Counted from the first letter of the stretch, positions 54,716 to 63,924 are shown. The stretch: 64,000 nucleotides of DNA from SZUA-430 sp040080835 (GCA_040080835.1 JBEBHP010000014.1:50438-114437); one strand, 5' to 3'. The notes: a model not told the origin generated them from the letters alone. Translations and numbers: made by a program.

Positions 54716-56053
54716 TCATCGATTGAGCGGAGACCATGCCGGATCCGACGCATCACCGGGCGTAATCACGCGGCGCAGATTCTGCCCGGTCAAATCGACC
54801 GACCAGATGTTTGAGTTGCCGCCCGTTGTTCCGCGACCAGGAGTTGTACGCGTGAAGAGAATCACGCGACCGTTGGGAGACCACGTCGGGCCTTCGTCGG
54901 AGAAACTGGTTGTCAGGATCCGCTCGCCCTGTCCGTCAGGGCGCATCACGCCAATCGAGAAGGACTGGCCGTTCTGGCGGGTAAACGCGATGAGGTCGCC
55001 ACGCGGGCTCCAGACTGGTGTCGTATACCTGCCCTGTCCGAAGGATACGCGGTGCTGGGCCGAGCCATCGGCGTTCATGACATAGAGTTGCGGTGAACCA
55101 CCCCGGTCGGAGTTGAACACAACGCGCGCGCCGTCAGGTGCAAAAGACGGCGATGTGTCGATGCCTGGGTCGCTGGTCAAGCGCACCGGACGCCTTGAAC
55201 GCAGGTCGACGACATAAACATCGACATTGTTGTCGCGCGAATAGGAGAACACCACTCGGTTGCCGTCAGGTGTAAACCGAGGCGCGAACGTCATGCCCGA
55301 ATACTGCCCGATCACCTCGCGCTGGCCCGTTTGCAGATCGAAGACGAAGACCGACGGCACTGCGCGCTCGTACGACATGTAGGTGATGGCCTGCATTGTC
55401 GGCGAGAAACGCGGCGAGAGCACGATGAAATCGCCGGTGGTCAGAAAGCTCGGGTTGGCACCATCCTGGTCCATGATCGACAAGCGGAATCGGCGCTTAA
55501 TCTTCGGGCCAGATTCCGAAATGAAAACCACGCGCGTGTCAAAGTAGCCCTTTTCGCCAGTCAGACGCTCGTAAATCGCGTCGGCGACGAGGTGGCCCAG
55601 GCGACGCCAGTTTTCGGGCGTCGTCTTGAAGCTCATGCCAACGACCTGCTTTTCGGAAAAGATGTCCCACAGGCGGAAATCGACCTGAAGCTGGCCGTCA
55701 GCAAGCTGGGTCGCCTGCCCTGTCACCAGACCTTCAGCCTTGATCACACGCCAGTCGTTGAACTTCGGGATCGCACTGAAATTCGCGATCTTCTCGATGA
55801 ACGACGTGCGGTCGAGCGGAAAGAACAGGCCAGAACGCTCGAGGTCGCTGCGCACTACGCTTGCGACCTGGGCTGCTGTCTGCTGGTCCTTGGGTGACGC
55901 ACCGAAGAAATCCGTGATCGCGATCGGAATGGGCTGCACCACACCTTCGTCCAGCTTGATCTGCAGCGAAGCGCGGGCTGCGGGCGCAAACAGCACGGAC
56001 GCGATCAAGACGATGCTCCAAGCAGCCCTGGAAAGCGATTTCAAAGTTCTCAT
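54716..56053 (-). CDS. tolB: Tol-Pal system beta-propeller protein TolB
   Basis: 445 aa from the ATG at 56053, with AGGA five bases upstream. A signal peptide precedes an N-terminal alpha/beta domain and a six-bladed propeller of repeated SPRFSPTMQ, APRFTPDGNRVVF, SPSFAPDGARVVFNSDRGG and TPVWSPRGDLIAF units. TolB interacts with Pal and TolA in the periplasm. The longer frame to 56131 overlaps tolA and is discarded. Confidence 0.96.
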   Translation of the reverse strand: MRTLKSLSRAAWSIVLIASVLFAPAARASLQIKLDEGVVQPIPIAITDFFGASPKDQQTAAQVASVVRSDLERSGLFFPLDRTSFIEKIANFSAIPKFNDWRVIKAEGLVTGQATQLADGQLQVDFRLWDIFSEKQVVGMSFKTTPENWRRLGHLVADAIYERLTGEKGYFDTRVVFISESGPKIKRRFRLSIMDQDGANPSFLTTGDFIVLSPRFSPTMQAITYMSYERAVPSVFVFDLQTGQREVIGQYSGMTFAPRFTPDGNRVVFSYSRDNNVDVYVVDLRSRRPVRLTSDPGIDTSPSFAPDGARVVFNSDRGGSPQLYVMNADGSAQHRVSFGQGRYTTPVWSPRGDLIAFTRQNGQSFSIGVMRPDGQGERILTTSFSDEGPTWSPNGRVILFTRTTPGRGTTGGNSNIWSVDLTGQNLRRVITPGDASDPAWSPLNR

Positions 56054-56127
56054 CGGAGTCCTCGCATGCAAAATCAAATTCAGTTTCATTTTCAGTTTCT
56101 GGACGAAGCAGCAGGGCTGTCGAAAGC

Positions 56128-57003
56128 TCAATAGCCCGCCATTTTCGTGGGGTCAAAAGTTATCGTTATGTCGTTCCAGGCCGCATATTTTTCTGCAGGC
56201 ATCTGGAACGGACTGCACATATGGACTGCGCGCTTTGCAGAGTCCACGGCTGCCCTGAAATAAGGGTCACCGAGGCCCGCCTGATCCACGAGTTCCGGTG
56301 GTGCTGAAACGGTTCCATCCTGATTCAAATATATCCTAATACGGAACACGAGTGCAGCCGGATCGGGCGCACCTACGGGAACGTTCCAGCATTTGCGCAG
56401 CTGGGACTTGAACGCGTCGATTTCGTTTGCGGTCATCGCCGACTGGGCGCCCGCACCCTTCATGGTGCGTGTTGCCTGAGGCTGCTGGCCCGGCTTCTGT
56501 TCGGCGTTCGGTGGCTTGTCATCGATCTTGTTCACGAGGTTTGCGATCTTGTCGATGTCGAAGTCGTCCTTCTTCTTCATATCGGGCTTTGGCTTTGCCC
56601 GTGGCTGAGGTGCCATTGCGAATTTTGGCTGCGGCGGCTTGGGCTTTGGATCCTCGGTCGGCTTTTCCTTCTGCTCCTGCAATGCGAAACTGTCGTCGTC
56701 GGGTGGCGGCGGTGGTGGTGCTTCAGGCGGCGCCATTTGTGGCTCTGCCATCTGGGGCATTGGCAACTGTTCAGGTTGCGGCACTGGCTGCGGCGCTTCT
56801 TCCTGAGGCATTACGTTGGTTTCATCAGCGACTTCAAGATCCACCGGCACGATGTCGGATGGCAGCAAGACGGGCGGCGCAAGCTTGGGCCAGATGATGA
56901 ACGCGGCAGCCAACGCTGCTGCGTGCATCAGTGCCGACAGAACTGCCGCGCCCCACAGCGAATGGGACTCGGGCGTCCTATTGCTGCTTCTTTGCTGGTT
57001 CAC
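56128..57003 (-). CDS. tolA: TolA envelope protein
   Basis: 291 aa. One membrane anchor lies at about residues 19-38. The periplasmic domain II is Pro-rich (QPVPQPEQLPMPQM, PPPPPPDDD, KPKPPQPK) rather than the long Ala/Lys helix of E. coli. The C-terminal domain (FKSQLRKCWNVPVGAPDPAALVFRIRIYLNQDG to the end) resembles TonB/TolA domain III. It spans the periplasm to contact Pal/TolB. It overlaps tolR by 26 bases. Confidence 0.9.
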   Translation of the reverse strand: MNQQRSSNRTPESHSLWGAAVLSALMHAAALAAAFIIWPKLAPPVLLPSDIVPVDLEVADETNVMPQEEAPQPVPQPEQLPMPQMAEPQMAPPEAPPPPPPDDDSFALQEQKEKPTEDPKPKPPQPKFAMAPQPRAKPKPDMKKKDDFDIDKIANLVNKIDDKPPNAEQKPGQQPQATRTMKGAGAQSAMTANEIDAFKSQLRKCWNVPVGAPDPAALVFRIRIYLNQDGTVSAPPELVDQAGLGDPYFRAAVDSAKRAVHMCSPFQMPAEKYAAWNDITITFDPTKMAGY

Positions 57004-57439
57004 GAACCGGCCCTGTTACAAGACCAATGCGCCTGAATCCGGCGACATTCAATTCGCCCATCACGCGCATTACGGATCCATAGTCGACGGCGGTATCGCC
57101 GCGAACCAGGATTCGCTGATCGTAGCCATTGGCTGCGATTGCGGTCAGCCGTGGCACCAATTCCGCCACATCAATTTCCGTGTCCTGAAGGAACACCTTG
57201 CCGGACCTGTCGATCGTGACTGTCAGCGGCTCCTTGTCCTGTTCACTCAACAATCTCGCACGCGCCTTCGGCAGGTCGACCGGCACGCCGGGTGTCAGCA
57301 ATGGCGCCGTCACCATGAAGATGATCAACAGCACCAGCATCACGTCGACCATCGGCGTGATGTTGATTTCCGAAGTCGGTCGAAGACTTGAACGCGACCG
57401 TCGTCGCGTCGAGCCACCCGAAGACGTGATACCGGCCAT
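56978..57439 (-). CDS. tolR: TolR, ExbD/TolR family
   Basis: 153 aa. A single membrane segment (about 25-45, ITPMVDVMLVLLIIFMVTAPLL) carries the conserved Asp that conducts protons with TolQ. The periplasmic domain ends FRRIGLVTG. The ATG shares one base with the tolQ stop (TGATG). With TolQ it energises TolA. Confidence 0.96.
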   Translation of the reverse strand: MAGITSSGGSTRRRSRSSLRPTSEINITPMVDVMLVLLIIFMVTAPLLTPGVPVDLPKARARLLSEQDKEPLTVTIDRSGKVFLQDTEIDVAELVPRLTAIAANGYDQRILVRGDTAVDYGSVMRVMGELNVAGFRRIGLVTGPVREPAKKQQ

Positions 57440-58338
57440 CAGCGCGCCTTCTCGTCAAGCTGGCGGGACAGGATGGCCGAGAATTCCTCGGCAAAGCTTT
57501 CAAGGCGTGACGCGATATGGTTCACCGAGGTGGCGAGATGGTTGTAGGCAACCGACGCGGGGATGGCGGCGACCAGTCCCATTGCCGTTGCGAACAGGGC
57601 TTCAGCAATGCCGGGGGCAACAACGGCGAGCGAGGTGTCATGGCTGGCTGCGATCTGCCGGAAGGAGTTCATGATTCCCCAAACAGTGCCGAACAGGCCG
57701 ATGAAGGTTGCGTTCGCTCCAACTGTCGCCAGAAAGCCCAGCGAGGATTCCAGACGGGTCAATTCGCGACCGATCGTGACATTCATGACCTTGGTGATTC
57801 GGTCCTTGACGCTAGGCAGCAAGCCCGTCGTTACGGGGCCGCCTTCAAACGAGCGTTTCCATTCACGCATGGCCGAAACAAAGACGTGAGCCATGGGATG
57901 ATGGTCGTGTTTCGTCTGCAGCGTTGCGTAGACGTCGTCGAGCGAGCGGCCCGACCAGAACAGCTGTTCAAACTTGTCTGCCTGGGAGCGTACGCCCGTC
58001 AGGCGCAGCCATTTTCCCAGAATGATCGCCCACGACCAGAAAGAGGCGAACAGGAGAATTCCCATCACGACCTTCACGACGATGTCGGCTTTCATGAAGA
58101 GCACCAACGGTGACATGTCGACTGTTGGGTCTGTCGAGGATGCCGGTCCGGCGCCAAAACCTCCAGGCGCTGCAGGTGCATCAATCGGCGTCAGCGGAAC
58201 GGCCGACGCCGGGTCAACGGGTGCTGCTGACGGTGCCTGCGCGATGTTGGACAAGTCCAGCCAATGCCCGATTGAATCTGCGCCTGCACCCAGAATTGAA
58301 ACCGCATCGCTCACAAATGCAAACGTCATGATCTCCAT
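57439..58338 (-). CDS. tolQ: TolQ, MotA/TolQ/ExbB proton channel, N-terminally extended
   Basis: 299 aa from the ATG at 58338, with GGAGAGGG upstream. The channel part (ADIVVKVVMGILLFASFWSWAIILGKW, FLATVGANATFIGLFGTVWGIMNSF, IPASVAYNHL) is normal. Before it lies an Ala/Pro-rich stretch of roughly 50 residues (about 33-75), absent from E. coli TolQ (230 aa) and expected to be periplasmic. It heads tolQRAB-pal; the 281-bp upstream spacer presumably holds the promoter. Confidence 0.95.
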   Translation of the reverse strand: MEIMTFAFVSDAVSILGAGADSIGHWLDLSNIAQAPSAAPVDPASAVPLTPIDAPAAPGGFGAGPASSTDPTVDMSPLVLFMKADIVVKVVMGILLFASFWSWAIILGKWLRLTGVRSQADKFEQLFWSGRSLDDVYATLQTKHDHHPMAHVFVSAMREWKRSFEGGPVTTGLLPSVKDRITKVMNVTIGRELTRLESSLGFLATVGANATFIGLFGTVWGIMNSFRQIAASHDTSLAVVAPGIAEALFATAMGLVAAIPASVAYNHLATSVNHIASRLESFAEEFSAILSRQLDEKAR

Positions 58339-58619
58339 TGATCGCCCTCTCCGTCTGCATGTTCGCGTCGACTGAAACCCCCACCAGCATTTTGCGACTG
58401 AGGAACAGGGCAATCAAAGCAGACTAAAATGTCCAAAATTTGGCCAATCCCGGGCAGTTTTGCCTCAGGTCTTGTTACTTCCCTAACCTGAAAGGTTGGC
58501 CCCGCCAAGCCCAGATGAATATATGACAGAGACTTTAGGCGACTGCACACGGACAACTTGCGCGTACTGCAAGGTTTCGCGCCGATCGAGTTTACCAACT
58601 TGCCCGTTGTGGCTGGAAA

Positions 58620-59360
58620 TCAGGCATTCAGCTTTTCCATCGTCGCTTCCGACATCTCGAAGTTCGCGAAGATGTTCTGAACATCGTCGTGATCGTCCAG
58701 CACATCGAGAAGCTTGACGAGACTTTCGGCCGCTTCGCCTTCAATCATCACCGTGGCCTGCGGGCGCCAGACCAGCTTTGCCATCGAAGCGGGACCAAAA
58801 CGCTTTTCCAATGCTTCACGAACTTCGTTCAGGCTGTCGGGTGCACAGTAGACATCGTGTGACTGGTCGACAGACTGGCAATCATCAGCGCCTGACTCGA
58901 TCGCTGCCTCGAGCATTTCATCGGGTGATGCCTTGTCGGCGGGATACTGGATTTGGCCCAGGCGGTCGAATTGGTAGGCCACCGTCTCTCCCATCTGGCC
59001 GCCATATTTTGAAAACAGCGAACGCACGTCGCTGCCGGTGCGGTTGCGGTTGTCAGTCAGAGCCTCGACGATCACCGAGATGCCGCCTGGACCGCGGCCT
59101 TCGTAGCGGACCTCCTCGTAGTTGTCGGCGTCGCCGCCAAGCGCCTTCTTGATCGCGCGCTCGATATTGTCCTTTGGCATGTTTTCCTTGCGGGCGGCGA
59201 TGATGGCTGCACGCAATTTCGGGTTCTTTTCGGGATCCGGCAGGCCGGACTTTGCCGAGACTGTGATTTCACGCGCGAGTTTTGAAAAGAGCTTGGACTT
59301 CTTGGCGTCCTGGGCTCCCTTGCGGAACATGATGTTCTTGAACTGGCTATGACCGGCCAT
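58620..59360 (-). CDS. yebC: YebC/PmpR family transcriptional regulator
   Basis: 246 aa. The start MAGHSQFKNIMFRKGAQDAKK and GRGPGGISVIVEALTDNRNRT are diagnostic. YebC proteins act as DNA-binding regulators, and some are now linked to translation of proline-rich stretches. It lies beside the ruvCAB genes in many genomes, but here on the opposite strand to ruvC, with a secreted protein gene between. Confidence 0.96.
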   Translation of the reverse strand: MAGHSQFKNIMFRKGAQDAKKSKLFSKLAREITVSAKSGLPDPEKNPKLRAAIIAARKENMPKDNIERAIKKALGGDADNYEEVRYEGRGPGGISVIVEALTDNRNRTGSDVRSLFSKYGGQMGETVAYQFDRLGQIQYPADKASPDEMLEAAIESGADDCQSVDQSHDVYCAPDSLNEVREALEKRFGPASMAKLVWRPQATVMIEGEAAESLVKLLDVLDDHDDVQNIFANFEMSEATMEKLNA

Positions 59361-59438
59361 AAGTCTAATTCTTCCTGCGATTTCGGATTTGGATCGGGGC
59401 GCAGATAAACCCCAGATGCGGGGGCTTTTTCAAGAGTC

Positions 59439-59900
59439 TCATTTCGCCGTAATGACACCCCTCTGCGTGTTTACGTTGACCCGGAAAGAGCCAAATTTCT
59501 GCTTGAGGCCGTCAACATAGAATTTGACAGGCACCACCAAGTTCAGTCCCGAGGCCGGGTTATAACTTGCCTGGATCTTGGCGAATTCGATCCATTCGAA
59601 GCCCGCGTTGCCCTGGTTGCTGATGATTCCACACAGTCTGCCTTCATGCTCGTCGCTCTTGTTCTCGGCCAGAACCAGCAGATGAGTAGAGCAGCAAACA
59701 GGCTCGCCACCCGTGTCGACCATGGCGATTCGGACCGCGCCATTCAGGAAGACCTTCGTGTTCCTTTCCCAGGGTTCGGCGAGGGACTGCACGTTTGCCT
59801 CAAAATCCGTGCATTCGCGTACATTCGCAGCACCCGCCTGCAATGCAGACAACGCCATCAGGACCGGGATTGCTGCCATTTTCGCATTTGACTTCCACAT
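59439..59900 (-). CDS. Secreted protein of unknown function
   Basis: 153 aa from the ATG at 59900. A signal peptide (MAAIPVLMALSALQAGAA) follows a few polar residues. The mature part has cysteines in VRECTDFE, GEPVCCSTHLL and GRLCGIIS, including a vicinal pair. A beta-rich fold is likely. No family is recognised. It is divergent from ruvC, with 114 bp between, and 78 bp upstream of yebC. Confidence 0.62.
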   Translation of the reverse strand: MWKSNAKMAAIPVLMALSALQAGAANVRECTDFEANVQSLAEPWERNTKVFLNGAVRIAMVDTGGEPVCCSTHLLVLAENKSDEHEGRLCGIISNQGNAGFEWIEFAKIQASYNPASGLNLVVPVKFYVDGLKQKFGSFRVNVNTQRGVITAK

Positions 59901-60014
59901 TGCGGAACGTCCCTTGGTTGGGTGCGCCGTCCAGGATTGGCGGGGCACGGGGATTGTAACACTCAAGTTCATCGAATCAGATATGGTCCGTCAAGAACAG
60001 ACAGGGTACGACTT

Positions 60015-60542
60015 GTGACCATCCGGCCAAAGAGCAAGCGCATCATCGGATTTGACCCGGGACTCCGCAATACCGGATGGGGCGTCATCGATGTGCTGGG
60101 GTCCCGGCTTTCGTTTGTCGCGTGTGGAACCATCAAAACCACAACTGAAAAATCGCTGGCCGACAGACTTGTGCAGCTGCACGCGGGCATCGAAGCGGTG
60201 ATCATAGAGATGAAACCCGACGAAGCCGCGGTTGAGCAGACATTTGTGAACAAAGACGCCGTTGCCACACTGAAACTCGGGCATGCGCGCGCGATTGCGC
60301 TTCTGGTGCCGGCGCGTGCTGGACTTACAGTTGCCGAGTATGCTCCCAATCAGGTCAAGAAGTCCGTTGTCGGTGTCGGTCATGCCGAAAAAGAACAGGT
60401 GCACGTGATGGTCAAGATGTTGCTGCCCCAATCGGATGCCAACGGTCCTGATGCGGCGGACGCGCTTGCGGTTGCGATCACACATGCGCACTGGTCGGCT
60501 GCGAACTCACTGACCAACGCGGTCCTGGCAGGTCGCCGATGA
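60015..60542 (+). CDS. ruvC: Crossover junction endodeoxyribonuclease RuvC
   Basis: 175 aa from the GTG at 60015 (AGGG about eight bases upstream). The RNase H-like catalytic acids are visible in IIGFDPGLRNTGWG, EAAVEQTFVN and DANGPDAADALAVAI. It resolves Holliday junctions delivered by RuvAB. It overlaps ruvA by four bases (ATGA). The longer frame from 59922 is discarded. Confidence 0.96.
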   Translation: MTIRPKSKRIIGFDPGLRNTGWGVIDVLGSRLSFVACGTIKTTTEKSLADRLVQLHAGIEAVIIEMKPDEAAVEQTFVNKDAVATLKLGHARAIALLVPARAGLTVAEYAPNQVKKSVVGVGHAEKEQVHVMVKMLLPQSDANGPDAADALAVAITHAHWSAANSLTNAVLAGRR

Positions 60543-61162
60543 TCGGAAAGCTTACAGGCATCATTGACGAGGTCGGCGAAGACTTTGCCGTCATCGATGT
60601 GGGCGGCGTTGGTTATGTCGTGCATTGCGCGGCGCGGGTGCTTTCGAACTTTCCGGCTGCGGGGCAACGCACGACACTTTACGTCGAAACGCAGATGCGG
60701 GAAGACGCGATCAAGCTGTTCGGCTTCACCACCAGTGAGGAACGCGAGTGGTTCCGCATGCTGCAAACCGTACAGGGCGTTGGCGCCAAGGTCGCGCTGT
60801 CGCTGCTCAGTTCGCAGACGACGCATGAACTGGGCAAAGCGATCGCCTTTGGCGACAAGGCGCAGATCGGACGCGCGCAGGGTGTTGGACCGAAGCTTGC
60901 TGCGCGCATTGCGGCGGAGCTGAAGGACAAGGCTGTCACACTTTCGGTTGGCGGGTCGCGTGATATCGGAATGGGCAATGTTGTTGGCATTGTTCCTCCG
61001 ATGGGGGCGGCTGGCGAGGCCGTCTCGGCGCTGGTCAATCTGGGTTATTCGCAGACGCAAGCCTCGCAGGCGGTCGCGACGGTTGTGGCGCGCGAGGGCG
61101 CACATATGCCGCTGCCGCAGCTTATCCGTGAGAGCCTACGCGCGCTGTCGAGTGCGGCGTGA
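60539..61162 (+). CDS. ruvA: Holliday junction branch migration protein RuvA
   Basis: 207 aa. OB-fold domain I (MIGKLTGIIDEVGEDFAVIDVGGVGYVVH), the helix-hairpin-helix pair (LQTVQGVGAKVALSLLS, AQGVGPKLAARIAAELKDK) and the C-terminal three-helix domain are all present. It binds junctions as tetramers and loads RuvB. A short palindrome separates it from ruvB. Confidence 0.97.
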   Translation: MIGKLTGIIDEVGEDFAVIDVGGVGYVVHCAARVLSNFPAAGQRTTLYVETQMREDAIKLFGFTTSEEREWFRMLQTVQGVGAKVALSLLSSQTTHELGKAIAFGDKAQIGRAQGVGPKLAARIAAELKDKAVTLSVGGSRDIGMGNVVGIVPPMGAAGEAVSALVNLGYSQTQASQAVATVVAREGAHMPLPQLIRESLRALSSAA

Positions 61163-61191
61163 GCATAGTGCTGAACGACGAAACCGTTCGT

Positions 61192-61212
61192 CTTCCTCAC
61201 TTCGTGAGGGAG
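61192..61212. repeat. Short palindrome between ruvA and ruvB
   Basis: CTTCCTCAC and GTGAGGGAG pair with one T-G wobble around a TTC loop. The sequence looks like a partial unit of the repeat type seen near the right edge of the window. Confidence 0.5.
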
Positions 61213-61235
61213 AGATGTGATATTGCGGTGGCACC

Positions 61236-62291
61236 ATGACCAAGCCTGATCGCCTTGTGGCTGCTGAAACCAAGGACGACGACTCCGGCGAGAACTCGCT
61301 TCGGCCGCTGACGCTTGGCGACTTCATCGGCCAGGATCAGGCGCGGGCGAATTTGAAGGTGTTCATTGACGCTGCGCGCGGGCGCAACGAGTCGCTGGAC
61401 CATGTACTGCTTGCGGGCCCTCCGGGACTTGGCAAGACGACGATGGCACAGATCGTGGCGCGCGAGCTAGGTGTCAATTTCCGTTCGACATCAGGGCCCG
61501 TGATTGCACGCGCCGGTGACCTGGCTGCAATCCTGACGAATTTGCAGCCACGCGACGTGCTGTTCATCGACGAGATCCACCGGCTCAATCCGGCGGTCGA
61601 GGAAATCCTCTATCCGGCCATGGAAGACTTCCAGCTGGACCTCATCATCGGCGAAGGCCCTGCCGCGCGCACGGTGAAGATCGATCTTGCCCCGTTCACA
61701 CTGGTGGGGGCCACTACGCGCTCAGGCATGATCACGAAGCCCCTGCGAGACCGGTTCGGTATTCCGCTCAGACTCGAGTTCTACAAAGTCGAGCAACTGA
61801 TGGAGATCGTGAGCCGTGGCGCGCGCATCCTGCAGATGAACATTTCGCCGGATGCGGCGCGCGAAATCGCAGCGCGTTCGCGCGGAACGCCACGCATTGC
61901 GGGACGTCTGCTCCGGCGCATCCGTGATTTCGCTTCCGTTGCCAAACTTGCGAAGGTCGAGGCCTTGCATGCCGACGAGGCGCTGAACCGGCTTGAGGTT
62001 GACCGGCGCGGGCTCGACAATTTCGACCGGCGATACCTGAAGATCATCATGGAAAACTACAATGGCGGGCCGGTCGGCGTGGAGACACTGTCGGCGGCAC
62101 TTGGTGAACCGCGCGACGCGATCGAGGAGATCATCGAGCCCTACCTGCTGCAGGAAGGATTTGTGCAGCGCACGCCGCGCGGGCGGATGGCTGCCGCCAT
62201 GGCCTATTCCCATATGGGGCTTGCCGTGCCAAAATCGGTGACACAGCAAACGCTTTTTGATGTTCCGCAGCCAAACGATACCGATGTCTGA
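61236..62291 (+). CDS. ruvB: Holliday junction branch migration helicase RuvB
   Basis: 351 aa. AAA+ motifs: Walker A GPPGLGKTT, Walker B VLFIDEIHRL, sensor I GATTRSG, and the arginine finger region KPLRDRFGIPLRLEF. A C-terminal winged helix (LQEGFVQRTPRGR) follows. It drives branch migration. It overlaps ybgC by eight bases. Confidence 0.98.
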   Translation: MTKPDRLVAAETKDDDSGENSLRPLTLGDFIGQDQARANLKVFIDAARGRNESLDHVLLAGPPGLGKTTMAQIVARELGVNFRSTSGPVIARAGDLAAILTNLQPRDVLFIDEIHRLNPAVEEILYPAMEDFQLDLIIGEGPAARTVKIDLAPFTLVGATTRSGMITKPLRDRFGIPLRLEFYKVEQLMEIVSRGARILQMNISPDAAREIAARSRGTPRIAGRLLRRIRDFASVAKLAKVEALHADEALNRLEVDRRGLDNFDRRYLKIIMENYNGGPVGVETLSAALGEPRDAIEEIIEPYLLQEGFVQRTPRGRMAAAMAYSHMGLAVPKSVTQQTLFDVPQPNDTDV

Positions 62292-62724
62292 TCACGCCTC
62301 CATGGGCCGTTTCGACGGCAAGACGCATATCCTGCCGGTCCGGGTCTACTACGAGGACACCGACGTGTCTGGCATTGTCTATCATGCGAATTACCTGCGT
62401 TACATGGAGCGCGGACGCTCCGAATTCCTGAGACTTGCCGGCATTCACCACATGGTGATGCTGGCCAATGATGAGCCAATCGCGTGGACCATCAGGCGCA
62501 TGGAGATCGACTATGCGAAACCGGCGCGGCTGGACGAGAACCTTGAGGTCCACACGCGCTATCGCACCATGAGCGGCGCGAGGCTTTCCGGCGAGCAATG
62601 GGTCAGGCGTGACGGCGTCGACCTCGTCACTGCCAAGGTCGAGGCGGCCATCATCACCATGACGGGCAAGCCGCGTCGCATCCCGGAGGATGTGCGCAAG
62701 AAGCTGGAACCGTTTCTGGATTGA
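62284..62724 (+). CDS. ybgC: Tol-Pal associated acyl-CoA thioesterase YbgC
   Basis: 146 aa from the ATG at 62284, inside the end of ruvB. The hot-dog thioesterase motif is YYEDTDVSGIVYHANYLRYMERGR, with the catalytic Asp. In most relatives ybgC immediately precedes tolQ; here it ends the ruv operon and tolQ is about 4 kb away, transcribed in the opposite direction. Confidence 0.95.
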   Translation: MSDHASMGRFDGKTHILPVRVYYEDTDVSGIVYHANYLRYMERGRSEFLRLAGIHHMVMLANDEPIAWTIRRMEIDYAKPARLDENLEVHTRYRTMSGARLSGEQWVRRDGVDLVTAKVEAAIITMTGKPRRIPEDVRKKLEPFLD

Positions 62725-62968
62725 GTTGGTGAGTTGGCCGAATTTGCCTGGAGCCTTAAACTGTTTGCGGCCCCTATCGGACCCCGGCACAGATTCCTAC
62801 ACTATCCATCTGCAGCGCCGAATAGAGCCGAAAGCGCCGAAAACAAAAAGAGAACAAATTGACGCAGCCAGAAGTACTGCGTTCGGATCTGCCGGCTACA
62901 AGATATGGAGAGCTGCGGCCGCGGGAGCGCCGGGTTCCAGCCGGCACTTCCCGTTTGCGACCTGATCC

Positions 62969-63622
62969 TCAGAAGCGATAGCCGAAGCCGACGCCAACGA
63001 CAACGGGATCGATGTCCACGTCTGCACGGATATCAGGACCAGGTGCCGTCGTTTCGAGGCGCACCTTGGTGTTGATCCAGACCTTCTTTACGTCCACGTT
63101 GAATGTCCAGTGGTCGTCGAGCGGAATGTCGAAGCCTGCCTGCAAGGCAAAGCCGGTGCTGTCCTTGAAATGGGCGTCGGCAATTTCCGGGCCTTCATCG
63201 CTGTGGCCGAAGAACTTGGTGTAGTTCACGCCAACACCGACATAAGGACGGAAGTCCGGGTCATCGGGCTGAAAGTGGTATTGCAGCGTGACTGTAGGTG
63301 GCAGCAACCACACCTTGCCAATGTCGATGCCGGTTGGCTTGTGCTTGACCTCATGCGGGGTGACCGCGAGGATCAATTCCGCCGCCCAGTGCTCGTCGAA
63401 GAAATACGTGATGTCCAATTCAGGGACGACCTGGTTGGAAATATCCACGTCGCCGTTCAGTATCGAAACCTGCGCGCTTTCATCCGGCAAAACCGCAATC
63501 GCCCTGCCGCGAATGAGCCACGGTCCCTTTGCTGCCTGCGCTTCGCCAATTCCGGAAAATGCAGCCAGGCTTACGGCCAATGCACAACCCAGTGTGGCGG
63601 TTGCTGCCCATTTGTTGTTCAT
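62969..63622 (-). CDS. OmpW family outer membrane protein
   Basis: 217 aa. A signal peptide (ending around GEAQA) precedes an eight-stranded beta-barrel pattern: RGRAIAVLPD, VPELDITYFF, GKVWLLPPTVTLQYHF, YVGVGVNYTKFF, and a C-terminal VVGVGFGYRF with terminal Phe. OmpW porins form small hydrophobic channels. It is transcribed alone, convergent with ybgC across 244 bp. Confidence 0.92.
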   Translation of the reverse strand: MNNKWAATATLGCALAVSLAAFSGIGEAQAAKGPWLIRGRAIAVLPDESAQVSILNGDVDISNQVVPELDITYFFDEHWAAELILAVTPHEVKHKPTGIDIGKVWLLPPTVTLQYHFQPDDPDFRPYVGVGVNYTKFFGHSDEGPEIADAHFKDSTGFALQAGFDIPLDDHWTFNVDVKKVWINTKVRLETTAPGPDIRADVDIDPVVVGVGFGYRF

Positions 63623-63810
63623 GAGAAAATACTCCTACCATCTAGCTTCGGCGCCCTGATTATTGCGGGGACGCGGGCCGCGCGTTGACTCAGGTCAAAC
63701 GCGCTGCAGACGTCGAAAACGCCGCAGGAATTGGTGCAAATTTTCTGCACGTGCCGGAGGTTGAGAACGCGGTGAAAGCTCGCGTTACGTTACGATTGGG
63801 GTGGAATATC

Positions 63811-63910
63811 CTCATCCGTCACGCGACACTTGCGTGTCGCGCGCCACCTTCTCCAGCACAGCTGGAGAAGGGCTAAAAACTCCTGCCCTTCTCCAACGTG
63901 TTGGAGAAGC
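63811..63910. repeat. Palindromic (REP-like) repeat cluster
   Basis: Three hairpins lie in 100 bases: CGCGACAC/GTGTCGCG (63822-63829, 63834-63841), an 11-bp stem (63847-63857, 63861-63871), and CTTCTCCAA/TTGGAGAAG (63888-63896, 63901-63909). The second and third share the CTTCTCCA core. The remaining bases of the 302-bp spacer (63623-63924) hold nothing else recognisable apart from presumed ompW promoter sequence. Confidence 0.75.
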
Positions 63911-63924
63911 ATCTGTAACGGAAG

